Counted from the first letter of the stretch, positions 1 to 6,923 are shown. The stretch is DNA of 6,983 nucleotides from Bryobacterales bacterium (GCA_025353235.1 JANXQZ010000824.1:1-6983), one strand, 5' to 3'. Notes: generated by a model from the letters alone, not told the origin. Translations and numbers: made by a program.

Positions 1-41
1 TAAACGCGCAAATCTTTGACATCGTCCCAAATTGCTTTACT

Positions 42-218
42 TCAACGGCACGGGAACGCTGTGAACAGGCAGAAGAAGAATCCGGCAAAGGCAGCGACTA
101 CACTACTGCCACCACAAACAACCGCTCTCACTTGTTTCGAACGCTTCTTCCTCGACCACTCGTAAATTTCCTCACGATCCGCTAATACGTCTTCCTTACT
201 CTCTCGGTTTCACAGCAT
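42..218 (-). pseudogene. Possible remnant of a small single-helix membrane protein
   Basis: On the minus strand an open frame runs from an ATG at 216-218 to a TGA at 42-44, but its third codon is TGA (210-212). After that stop the frame reads 55 residues that look protein-like. A charged N-terminal half (REEIYEWSRKKRSKQVRA) is followed by a hydrophobic stretch rich in Val, Ala, Phe and Gly, and the frame ends in FPCR. This is the pattern of a small protein with one C-terminal membrane helix and a cytoplasmic basic flank. No ATG, GTG or TTG lies in frame between the TGA and the charged segment. An AAGGA (193-197) sits 4 nt before a GTA codon (186-188), so a former GTG start is conceivable. It lies on the same strand, about 40 nt downstream of the small membrane protein at 261-452. 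I do not recognise a family. It could equally be chance; the composition is the only support. Confidence 0.22.
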
Positions 219-260
219 AGACACGATGTGCGTAGTGGGTTATTTTGAGAGTGTCAAATG

Positions 261-452
261 CTAAAAAAGCAGTTCCAGTCCAACGGCTGCAATCGTCAAT
301 GCGGGAAGCCACACTAAGCGCGGCTTCTTACGTCTGTAGAAAAACGCGATACCCAATAGGACGAGATATGACCATGGCACCAAGGCGACTACATAGGCAG
401 CAGAATTGTATCCTCCGTCAAAAGCCACGGCGGAGAGTCCGGCGAGCACCAT
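261..452 (-). CDS. Small two-helix membrane protein, hypothetical
   Basis: This minus-strand frame encodes 63 residues from the ATG at 450-452. The sequence predicts two membrane helices, about residues 18-39 (YVVALVPWSYLVLLGIAFFY) and 46-62 (LVWLPALTIAAVGLELLF). They are joined by a strongly basic loop, RRKKPR at 40-45, which by the positive-inside rule should face the cytoplasm. A GTG three codons upstream (459-461) would lengthen it to 66 residues, but the Shine-Dalgarno GGGAGG (complement of 462-467) abuts that GTG directly. It lies 9 nt before the ATG, so the ATG is preferred. An in-frame TAA (474-476) closes the frame upstream. It is divergent from the plus-strand gene beginning near 481. 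I recognise no family or function. The well-placed ribosome binding site and coherent topology make it more likely real than a shadow, but its length leaves doubt. Confidence 0.45.
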   Translation of the reverse strand: MVLAGLSAVAFDGGYNSAAYVVALVPWSYLVLLGIAFFYRRKKPRLVWLPALTIAAVGLELLF

Positions 453-461
453 ATCTCCCAC

Positions 462-467
462 CCTCCC
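462..467 (-). promoter_or_regulatory. Shine-Dalgarno for the small membrane protein
   Basis: The complement reads GGGAGG, 9 nt before the ATG at 450-452 and immediately adjacent to an alternative GTG at 459-461. This spacing decides the start in favour of the ATG. Confidence 0.45.
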
Positions 468-480
468 AACAGCTTAAAAA

Positions 481-1038
481 ATACCCTCCCTCCGCATCCC
501 CACCCAGCCTGATCCGCGCCAAGCCGCCCACGAGGCCAACGCACAGAACGCTCGCCAGAGCACCGGGCCGCGCACGCCCGAAGGCAAAGCTCGCGCCTCC
601 GCCAACTCGCGCACTCACGGCCTGTGCGCCAAAGACGTGATCATCGCAACTCCCGAAGAGCAGACCGAGTTCGATGAACTCCTCACGCTCCACCTCGCCG
701 AAGTGAAACCGAATGGCAGCGTTGAACAAGTTATCTTCGATCAGATGATCGCCGACACTCGGAATCTCCGCCGCATTCGTCGCCTCGAAACCGCGCTCAA
801 CCAAGGCATTGACCCGCTCGCCGCGCTGGATGACGAAAAACTTCAATCCAAACTGGAGCGCATCGCGAGACACCGAACCCGCATCGAGCGTTCGTATTTC
901 AAATCGCTGAAGGAACTCTCGCGCATGCAGGCCGAACGCGTCCTCACACGCTGCAGCGAGCAGACCACAGCGTTCACCGACGTTTCGCCCTCTCCCGCCC
1001 GCCCGTTTGGTGCCCAAACAACAACTCAGCACGCGTAA
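481..1038 (+). CDS. Conserved hypothetical protein of the STGPRTPEGKA...HGL type, start codon not identifiable (possible pseudogene)
   Basis: The frame is open from a TAA at 475-477 to the TAA at 1036-1038, about 185 residues. It begins with a segment containing EANAQNARQSTGPRTPEGKA and then SRTHGL (roughly 535-624). Next comes a mixed-charge helical region, and then a C-terminal helix with RTRIERSYFKSLKELSRMQ (about 877-930). This order (ANAQ..STGPRTPEGKA..N..HGL, then ..ERSYF+AL+EL.R.Q) matches a family of short proteins of unknown function that I recall as common in Acidobacteria; I know no demonstrated role for it. The first conventional start in frame is a GTG at 637, but that would remove the most conserved motif. 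Upstream only ATA (481) and ATC (496) are near-start codons, and no Shine-Dalgarno precedes any of them. Either the start is non-canonical or the gene has lost it. The frame shows no internal stop or shift. The last ~25 residues, after a Cys-Ser-Glu, look unstructured. A longer minus-strand frame overlaps it and is judged a shadow. Confidence 0.6.
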   Translation: MPSLRIPTQPDPRQAAHEANAQNARQSTGPRTPEGKARASANSRTHGLCAKDVIIATPEEQTEFDELLTLHLAEVKPNGSVEQVIFDQMIADTRNLRRIRRLETALNQGIDPLAALDDEKLQSKLERIARHRTRIERSYFKSLKELSRMQAERVLTRCSEQTTAFTDVSPSPARPFGAQTTTQHA

Positions 1039-1129
1039 CGCAGCTCCGCAAGCTTTTTCGGGCAACCTGGCGTGGACGGATCAACGTATGCGCGCCAACC
1101 CATCCACCCTAAACTTCACAACGAAGCGT
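1039..1129. other. Convergent intergenic spacer, nothing recognised
   Basis: These 91 bases lie between the 3' ends of the plus-strand hypothetical gene and the minus-strand amine oxidase-like gene. I see no convincing stem-loop with a T-run on either strand, so no terminator is called for either gene. Confidence 0.6.
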
Positions 1130-2740
1130 CTACCACTGAACCACGCTCAGCGTCGGACCCACTTCGTGGCATTCGGCCGTCCCTTGCTCCACAATGTTGT
1201 GGCGGAAATGCGCGCCGTACCAAACCACCACGTCCTGATTCTCCACCAGCTCTCCGTTGACAAACTTGTCCAGGTCGGCAGCCGTGCCGATTCCAAATCC
1301 GCCGTCATCGAGTTCGTTCGGGTGGTAACGCAGCACCCAGACATCGCCGCGCCCATAGGCGGCATCGGCGATCCCATCCGTTGGACCGGGAATGATGTCG
1401 TACGCTTCTCCCGACTGCGTGTTGCTGACGCGCCATTTGCGCTGCCGTCCATAGTCGCGAAAACGTTTGATCTCGTAGACTTTCTTGTGCCAATTTGAAT
1501 TCGCAATGATCGGCGGGTTGTTATACTCCTGAACGAGATTGTTGCCGGCCGTGCGAATGTCGAAGTCGAATCTCCAATAGCAGTGATGCGTGTGGACGTT
1601 GCAGACGCATGAATTCGTAACCGCCGCAAATTTGAAGCGCGGGCGAATCGTGCCGTCGATATGGAAGCGCCACTCCTGGATGTACCGATACCAGCCAGCT
1701 TCCATCTCGGTAGTCAAGGTCAGTTCGCACTCTGTTTCATAGATAGCGACCCCGGTAAAGTTTCCCGCGTCGCTTCCATTGCAGGCCGTCTGGGGAGGAG
1801 TAAGGGTGCGCCGAAATCCGGGTGCCGCGTCCGCTCCGTCGCACTGAAAGCAGTGCTCGTCATACTGCCAGTCCCGGTAAGGACCGCAGGCATCGTGGTC
1901 GTACTTTACATTGAGAATCGGAACATGCGCTCTGTATAAAACACGTTTGCCCTTGTACTCGACAAACCGCAGTTCCAACCCCGATCCGGACACGCCGGAG
2001 GATGCAGCCGGCCGAATCGCCAGCATCTTCCAGACGGGATTCGCCGCAGGCCACGAGATCCACATCTCGCCTGGCGTCCCGCGCATGGGAGCGGGGCAAT
2101 AGACAGGCGGAATGCCGCAGGTTTGAATGCCCGCCCTCGCAGTGTCGGGAAAGGAGTTCTCGAAAGTCTGCACTCGCTGCGTCACCATGTTTACCGCGAC
2201 GATTTGGTGGTTAAGCGTGCTGCCTGCAGCCGGCAATAATCCCACGGTCAGAGTGCGCTCAATCTGGCCAGTGGGCCCAGGGTTGTTGAGCACAAGCGCC
2301 GGCATCGCGCGATACGGAACCAGAAGGTTGCAGATCAAGAAGCGGCTAAACTGTTCGTCGCGGCGCACGATCTCGGCTGCCTCTTCCCACTCGCTTGCGG
2401 ATGGGAGCGGCTGCTGCGAGCTCGCAACGATGCTGACATTGCTAGCTGCGGGAAAATCCGCAGTGGCTTCGAGCGCTCGGTTGTTTGTATAGTCGAAAAT
2501 CATGGCGGACGAGCGGATGGGTTGTACCTCGTTCGCGTCCTTATCGGGATTTTCAATCGCCTGGGTGGACAGCACGCGATAGCGCAGGCCGTTCAACTCT
2601 TGCTGCACGGCGGGTTGATTCAGCAGGTTGGCGAGGAAGCCCGCAGTTTGCTCCATCATGGGCTGTGCGGGCTGGGCAGCCTGAATATTTGTGCTGGGGT
2701 TCAGGCCGGGTGCGCCCGAACTCTCGTTACACTTGCACAT
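1130..2740 (-). CDS. Copper amine oxidase-like protein with atypical active-site motif
   Basis: This 536-residue protein resembles copper/topaquinone amine oxidases, which oxidise primary amines to aldehydes with release of ammonia and hydrogen peroxide. Residues 100-150 resemble the small domain before the catalytic domain (QPLPSASEWEEAAEIVRRDE). Residues 252-536 match the catalytic beta-sandwich. D290 (YRDW) aligns with the catalytic-base Asp. Y351 aligns with the topaquinone precursor and is followed by WRFHIDGTI, like the E. coli enzyme's WVFHENGTI. H383 and H385 (HTH, followed by WRFDFDI) and H514 (VVVWYGAHFRH) align with the copper ligands. GDVWVLRY (465-472) is also a family signature. 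Deviations: the Asn before the tyrosine is W350 and the acidic residue after it is R352. There are 14 Cys, several beside the HxH pair, and an N-terminal MCKC. The protein is shorter than E. coli TynA (about 757 residues). No signal peptide is visible, although known bacterial members are often exported. The start is the ATG at 2738-2740, with GGAGG 10 nt upstream. It is divergent from the TonB receptor. Fold assignment is confident; activity and substrate are not. Confidence 0.85.
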   Translation of the reverse strand: MCKCNESSGAPGLNPSTNIQAAQPAQPMMEQTAGFLANLLNQPAVQQELNGLRYRVLSTQAIENPDKDANEVQPIRSSAMIFDYTNNRALEATADFPAASNVSIVASSQQPLPSASEWEEAAEIVRRDEQFSRFLICNLLVPYRAMPALVLNNPGPTGQIERTLTVGLLPAAGSTLNHQIVAVNMVTQRVQTFENSFPDTARAGIQTCGIPPVYCPAPMRGTPGEMWISWPAANPVWKMLAIRPAASSGVSGSGLELRFVEYKGKRVLYRAHVPILNVKYDHDACGPYRDWQYDEHCFQCDGADAAPGFRRTLTPPQTACNGSDAGNFTGVAIYETECELTLTTEMEAGWYRYIQEWRFHIDGTIRPRFKFAAVTNSCVCNVHTHHCYWRFDFDIRTAGNNLVQEYNNPPIIANSNWHKKVYEIKRFRDYGRQRKWRVSNTQSGEAYDIIPGPTDGIADAAYGRGDVWVLRYHPNELDDGGFGIGTAADLDKFVNGELVENQDVVVWYGAHFRHNIVEQGTAECHEVGPTLSVVQW

Positions 2741-2750
2741 CTTTTTGTAG

Positions 2751-2755
2751 CCTCC
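2751..2755 (-). promoter_or_regulatory. Shine-Dalgarno of the amine oxidase-like gene
   Basis: The complement reads GGAGG, 10 nt before the ATG at 2738-2740. The coding frame stays open further upstream but offers no ATG, GTG or TTG, so this site fixes the start. A 5-bp inverted repeat (CCTGT/ACAGG, 2758-2771, loop AGTG) lies just upstream in the leader; it is too short to interpret. Confidence 0.6.
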
Positions 2756-2804
2756 GGCCTGTAGTGACAGGTCCGGGCCTTGCGTTTCGTCCCGGGCGTA
2801 ATTC

Positions 2805-2833
2805 TTGACATTTGGGCGAGTGCGCCTTATTAT
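2805..2833 (+). promoter_or_regulatory. Sigma70-type promoter for the TonB-dependent receptor
   Basis: TTGACA (2805-2810) is a perfect -35 hexamer. It is separated by exactly 17 nt from TATTAT (2828-2833), a one-mismatch -10. Transcription would start near 2840, giving a leader of about 35 nt before the ATG at 2875. This is the strongest promoter match I found in the window. It is read directly from sequence and has not been tested. Confidence 0.75.
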
Positions 2834-2846
2834 TACGGAATCCGTA
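2834..2846 (+). promoter_or_regulatory. Operator-like palindrome at the predicted transcription start
   Basis: TACGGA-A-TCCGTA is a 6-bp perfect inverted repeat around a single central base at 2840. It directly follows the -10 hexamer and covers the expected start point. A dimeric repressor bound here would block the receptor promoter. The regulator is not encoded in the window and its family cannot be named from the site alone. Confidence 0.5.
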
Positions 2847-2864
2847 TTCAGGGCGAACGAAAGC

Positions 2865-2873
2865 GAGGTAAGG
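2865..2873 (+). promoter_or_regulatory. Shine-Dalgarno of the TonB-dependent receptor
   Basis: GAGG (2865-2868) lies within GAGGTAAGG, 6 nt before the ATG at 2875. The spacing is standard and supports that ATG, which also begins a good signal peptide. Confidence 0.65.
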
Positions 2874-2874
2874 C

Positions 2875-5800
2875 ATGCAAGTGAGAGTTAAGCGTCATTC
2901 TGCAGGTTCTCTTTTCCCGGAGGCGTTCGCAGCCCTTGTTCTGGGACTATTGCTCCACCTTTGCGCAGTGCAGGGTTGGGCCCAAGTTGCCGCAGGCACC
3001 GTGACGGGCCTGGTTACGGATCAACAAGGCGCCGTGATCGCGGCAGCGGATGTGAGGCTGGTCGATGCCTCCACCAACACCGTATACAAGGCAGTCAGCA
3101 ACTCAGTGGGACGGTACAGCATTGCCAATGTCGCCCCGGGAACCTACGATCTTACGGTAACGAAGGAAGGCTTCACCTCCGCGAAAGTCAGTACGCAGAA
3201 AGTGGAAGTGGGCGAAGCTCTGACGCTCAACGTGGCACTGCAGGTCGGCATGACCGCCACTACGGTGGAAGTGAAAGCCAGCGCCGGAGCCGAGTTGCAG
3301 ACGTTGAACTCGACCATTGGATCCACCATCACCAATGAATCTCTCCAACTGCTGCCCAACCTGGGCCGGGACGCGTCGACGCTCTCAATTCTGCAAGTTG
3401 GAGTCGCCCCCGGCGGCAATGTTGCGGGTGCCGCCACCGATCAAAATGCGTTCCAGTTGGACGGAGGCAACAACAGCGACGATATGGCGGGCGGCAACAC
3501 GACTTACACGCCCGGCAATGGCTATAGCGGTGCGAACTCCACCGGAGGCACGCCCACGGGCGTTATTCCAACGCCTATCGAGAGCATTGAAGAGTTCAAG
3601 GTGGGAACCAGCAATCAGACTGCGGACTTCAATGGAGCGGCCGGAAGCCAAGTCCAGATGATCACCCGCCGCGGAACGAATGGTTTCCACGGCGCGCTGT
3701 ATGAATTCTATTTCGGAAGCAACGTGGGAGCGGCGAACTTGTGGAAGAACAACCACACGCTCGTAAACGGCCAAGCCACTCCCTTGCCGAACACGCACCG
3801 AAACCGTTTCGGGGGTGCGTTTGGAGGTCCGCTCACTCCCAGGTTCTGGGGTGGAAAGACTTATTTTTTCACTAACTACGAAGGCATGCGCTTTCCCAAC
3901 ACGACGAGTTTCGAGAGAGGCGTGCCTACCGAATTGCTGCGACTTGGAGTGATCCAGCTTCCCAATAGCGCAGGCGTCCTGACTGCTTACAACCTCAACC
4001 CGACGCCGGTTATATTCAAAGGCACAACGTACCAGCCAGCGATGTGCGGCGGCGTGCTTTGCGATCCGCGAGGCCTCGGAGTAAATCCGCTCATTCAAAA
4101 AGTCTGGAGCACGCTGCCGCTGCCAAACGACCCGCAGTACACGTCGGGCGCGGTCGTCGACGGAATAAACGCGCAAGGCTACCTCGGCAACGTGGCCCTG
4201 CCGCAGACCGCCGATTTTGGGGTTGTGCGCGTCGACCATGATTTCGGCGATCGGTGGAAATTCATGTCGAGCTACCGCTACTACCGCTTTTCGCAGTTGG
4301 TGAATACTCAAACGGATCTGGGCGGCGTTTTGCCCGGAGCAGTAAAGGGGCAGTACGCATCCTATGCAGCACGCCCGCAGAAGCCATCCTACCTCGTGGC
4401 AGGGCTGACCACGACCATCACTCCGAATATTACGAATGACATGCATTTCAGCTACCTGCGAAACTACTGGCAATGGGGCACGGTAGCAGGTCCGCCTCAA
4501 TTGCCTGGGCTCGGCGGCGCACTGGAAATCGGCGGGGAGTCGCGCAATGCGCTGATTCCCTATAACGTCAATTCGCAGGACGTCCGCCAGCGATTCTGGG
4601 ACGGCCACGATTACGTGCTGAATGACAGCGCGAGCTGGCTAAAGGGGAACCACCTCATCCAGTTGGGTGGAACATATCAGCGAAATTTCGATTATCACGG
4701 ACGGAACGACAATGGCGTAGGAATCGACACGTCACCTACTTATCAGATATTCGGCGGATCGGGGATCAGCAACACGAGTTACCCGGTTCCAACTGGCTTG
4801 GCTACAAATCAGCTTACGAATTACACAAACTTGTATACCGAAGTTTTGGGGATTGTCACCCAGCCTCAGGTAATGTACTCCCGCTCCGGAAAGCAGCTCA
4901 CGCTCAATCCGGTTGGAACTCCAGGCTTTGATCAAAGCGTAATTCCTTCGTACAACCTGTACGTCTCCGATACCTGGCACTTGCGGTCCGATTTGACCCT
5001 GACATACGGCCTTAGCTGGGGTCTTGCCATGCCGCCGTATGAGATCAACGGCAAACAGGTCCAACTTGTTGACGAAGCGAATAAGCCGATATCAGTCCAG
5101 CAATTTATGCAGACCAAGGCTACCGCTGCCTTGGCTGGCCAAAACTACAATCCCACCGTGGGCTTCTCCACCATCCAAAACGTGAACGGCGATCACAAGT
5201 ATCCGTTTTCGCCATTTTATGCTGGCTTTAGCCCGCGACTCTCTGCTGCTTGGAATCCGAGCTTCCACGACGGAATCCTCGGGAGTATCGTGGGGAACGG
5301 CAAGACAGTGATTCGCGGCGGCTACGGGCGCATTTACGGTCGGCTTAACGGCGTGGACTTGGTTCTGGTCCCGCTGCTTGGCACGGGCCTGCTGCAAGCG
5401 GTTTCCTGCATCGGGGCGAGCTCCTCAGGACAGTGTCTTGGACCGGGTGGGGTTACTCCCCAAAACGCATTCCGCATCGGCGCGGATGGGCTGGTAGCCC
5501 CTCTGCCCAACGTTTCTCAAACTTTGGCGCAGCCGTACTTCCCCGGCCTCAACGGAAACGCAGCAGCGGCGGATGGATCGGTGCTGGATCCAAAGTTGCG
5601 ACCCAATCACTCCGATGAGTTTAACTTCACGGTACAGCGAGCATTTTCCAACAAGCTGACCATGGAAGTCGGCTACATCGGACGGAAGATCGCCAACGAG
5701 TTTCAGGTGATCAACCTGGATGCGGTCCCGTACATGTACACTTTGGGCGGGCAGAGCTTTGCGAAGGCCTACTCCTCTTTGTACCAGCAAGTAACCGGTG

Positions 5801-6912
5801 GCCAAGCGATTACCACACAGCCCTTCTTCGAAGCGGCCCTCGGTGGGGCGAGTTCTCCCTACTGCGCCAAGTTTGCAAGCTGCACCGCTGCCGTGGCCTC
5901 GAATGAAAAGGCAAACATCACCAGCACGCAGGTGTACAGTCTGTGGCTGAATCTCAACAAAGCTCCGGGCTGGACGCAGGGCCGCACCCTGCTCGCCGTG
6001 CCAGCGCTCGGTGGCAATGTGGCAACGCAGCTTTCCTCCATTCAATTCATCAATTCGCTGGGGCACGGCAACTACAACGCTGCTTTCATGTCGTTCACCG
6101 CTAAGGATTGGAGAGGACTGACCGCGCGCTCCAATTTTACATGGGGCCGCGCGCTGGGCACCGGAAGCGTGAACCAGGCCAGCAGTTCTATCACGGTGCC
6201 GGATCCGTACAATTTCAAGAGTTTTGGAACCTACGGCGTGCAGCCGTTCGATTACAAGTTCGTATATAGCCTGTTGATGCTCTATCAGCCTCCCTTCTTC
6301 AAAAACCAGCATGGCCTAGTGGGACATGTTCTAGGCGGTTGGAGCATTGCGCCCCTCTTCACGTGGCGCAGCGGCATTCCCGAAAGGGTGAACGTAGGGA
6401 TCAATGCCCAGGCTTTCGGCGAAGTCTATGGGGGCAGCAATTCGGCAAACTTCGAAGAGGCTGCAGGAGCTTCGCCCTACACGGGTGGAAGCTCGGCGAA
6501 TTTCAACGTCACGTCGAGCAGCTCAGTGGGATCGGCGGGCAATCCTGCGAAGGGCGGATCGGGCATCAATATTTTCAAGGATCCTGCAGCCGTTTATGCT
6601 GAATTTCGACGTCCGATCTTAGGCGTCGATACGAATTCTGGAGGCGCGGGCGTGATCCGCGGATTTGGCTTCTGGAATTTGGACGCTACGGTGTCGAAGG
6701 ATTTCAGGGCGACTGAGCACATCGGAGGTACGCTGTTGTTCCAGATTACGAACGTGCTGAATCATTTCCAACCGGACGATCCTTTCAACACCAGCTCGAG
6801 CAATTTGAATCTGGATAATCCGAGCACGTTTGGTGTGGTTACAAACCAGTTCACAACCCCCAACGGCGCTCAATCGAGGTCCATGGAGTTTGGCTTAAGG
6901 CTCCGCTTTTAG
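2875..6912 (+). CDS. TonB-dependent receptor, Oar-like, with N-terminal carboxypeptidase-regulatory-like domain
   Basis: This 1345-residue protein is predicted to be an outer-membrane transporter that takes up a large substrate using energy passed from the inner membrane by TonB-ExbBD. The substrate is unknown. Residues 1-36 form a signal peptide: basic MQVRVKRH, hydrophobic core about 17-33, likely cleavage after GWA at 36. Residues 41-122 are a carboxypeptidase-regulatory-like beta-sandwich (VTGLVTDQQGAVIAAADV ... GRYSIANVAPGTYDLTV). Residues ~128-265 are the plug, with NAFQLDGGNNSD at 191-202 and IPTPIESIEEFKV at 231-243. The rest is the barrel, including NRFGGAFGGPL (310-320), LRPNHSDEFNFTVQRAF (908-924), VLGGWSIAPLFTWRSGIP (1152-1169) and FGLRLRF at the end. 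The terminal Phe is the usual BAM recognition residue. The length is typical for Oar-like receptors and the gene appears complete. No clear TonB box separates the signal peptide from the first domain. All six Cys of the mature chain fall in three close pairs. A strong promoter and an operator-like palindrome precede the gene. Confidence 0.93.
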   Translation: MQVRVKRHSAGSLFPEAFAALVLGLLLHLCAVQGWAQVAAGTVTGLVTDQQGAVIAAADVRLVDASTNTVYKAVSNSVGRYSIANVAPGTYDLTVTKEGFTSAKVSTQKVEVGEALTLNVALQVGMTATTVEVKASAGAELQTLNSTIGSTITNESLQLLPNLGRDASTLSILQVGVAPGGNVAGAATDQNAFQLDGGNNSDDMAGGNTTYTPGNGYSGANSTGGTPTGVIPTPIESIEEFKVGTSNQTADFNGAAGSQVQMITRRGTNGFHGALYEFYFGSNVGAANLWKNNHTLVNGQATPLPNTHRNRFGGAFGGPLTPRFWGGKTYFFTNYEGMRFPNTTSFERGVPTELLRLGVIQLPNSAGVLTAYNLNPTPVIFKGTTYQPAMCGGVLCDPRGLGVNPLIQKVWSTLPLPNDPQYTSGAVVDGINAQGYLGNVALPQTADFGVVRVDHDFGDRWKFMSSYRYYRFSQLVNTQTDLGGVLPGAVKGQYASYAARPQKPSYLVAGLTTTITPNITNDMHFSYLRNYWQWGTVAGPPQLPGLGGALEIGGESRNALIPYNVNSQDVRQRFWDGHDYVLNDSASWLKGNHLIQLGGTYQRNFDYHGRNDNGVGIDTSPTYQIFGGSGISNTSYPVPTGLATNQLTNYTNLYTEVLGIVTQPQVMYSRSGKQLTLNPVGTPGFDQSVIPSYNLYVSDTWHLRSDLTLTYGLSWGLAMPPYEINGKQVQLVDEANKPISVQQFMQTKATAALAGQNYNPTVGFSTIQNVNGDHKYPFSPFYAGFSPRLSAAWNPSFHDGILGSIVGNGKTVIRGGYGRIYGRLNGVDLVLVPLLGTGLLQAVSCIGASSSGQCLGPGGVTPQNAFRIGADGLVAPLPNVSQTLAQPYFPGLNGNAAAADGSVLDPKLRPNHSDEFNFTVQRAFSNKLTMEVGYIGRKIANEFQVINLDAVPYMYTLGGQSFAKAYSSLYQQVTGGQAITTQPFFEAALGGASSPYCAKFASCTAAVASNEKANITSTQVYSLWLNLNKAPGWTQGRTLLAVPALGGNVATQLSSIQFINSLGHGNYNAAFMSFTAKDWRGLTARSNFTWGRALGTGSVNQASSSITVPDPYNFKSFGTYGVQPFDYKFVYSLLMLYQPPFFKNQHGLVGHVLGGWSIAPLFTWRSGIPERVNVGINAQAFGEVYGGSNSANFEEAAGASPYTGGSSANFNVTSSSSVGSAGNPAKGGSGINIFKDPAAVYAEFRRPILGVDTNSGGAGVIRGFGFWNLDATVSKDFRATEHIGGTLLFQITNVLNHFQPDDPFNTSSSNLNLDNPSTFGVVTNQFTTPNGAQSRSMEFGLRLRF

Positions 6913-6923
6913 TCTTAACATCA

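Noticed and set aside
1..41. Possible start of a minus-strand gene leaving the window (ATG TCA AAG ATT ...)
   Set aside because: Only about seven codons are visible, and the GGGA upstream is too close to the ATG to be a convincing ribosome binding site.
245..640. Plus-strand open frame of 131 codons, rich in Arg and Pro
   Set aside because: The composition is low-complexity basic (many R, P, A) with no domain. It overlaps the better-supported 261-452 minus frame and the 481-1038 frame.
418..1065. Minus-strand open frame of 215 codons opposite the hypothetical protein
   Set aside because: It lies antisense to a plus-strand frame carrying recognisable family motifs and shows no recognisable domain itself. 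Long antisense frames are expected in GC-rich coding DNA.
2003..2020. CAGCCGGCCGAATCGCC inside the amine oxidase-like gene resembles the window's last 17 bases with one mismatch
   Set aside because: A rough estimate of 17-bp one-mismatch matches in 7 kb of GC-rich DNA makes chance plausible. This copy is ordinary coding sequence (AIRPAA on the minus strand) and lacks the surrounding stems.
2741..2874. A minus-strand promoter for the amine oxidase-like gene
   Set aside because: A TAATAA -10-like stretch overlaps the opposite promoter, but no acceptable -35 is found at 16-18 nt, so I do not call it.
3385..4608. Minus-strand open frame of 407 codons inside the receptor gene
   Set aside because: It is fully antisense to unmistakable TonB-dependent receptor sequence, and its translation shows no fold-like pattern.
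5425..6312. Minus-strand open frame of 295 codons inside the receptor gene
   Set aside because: It is an antisense shadow of the receptor barrel region with no ribosome binding site or recognisable motif.
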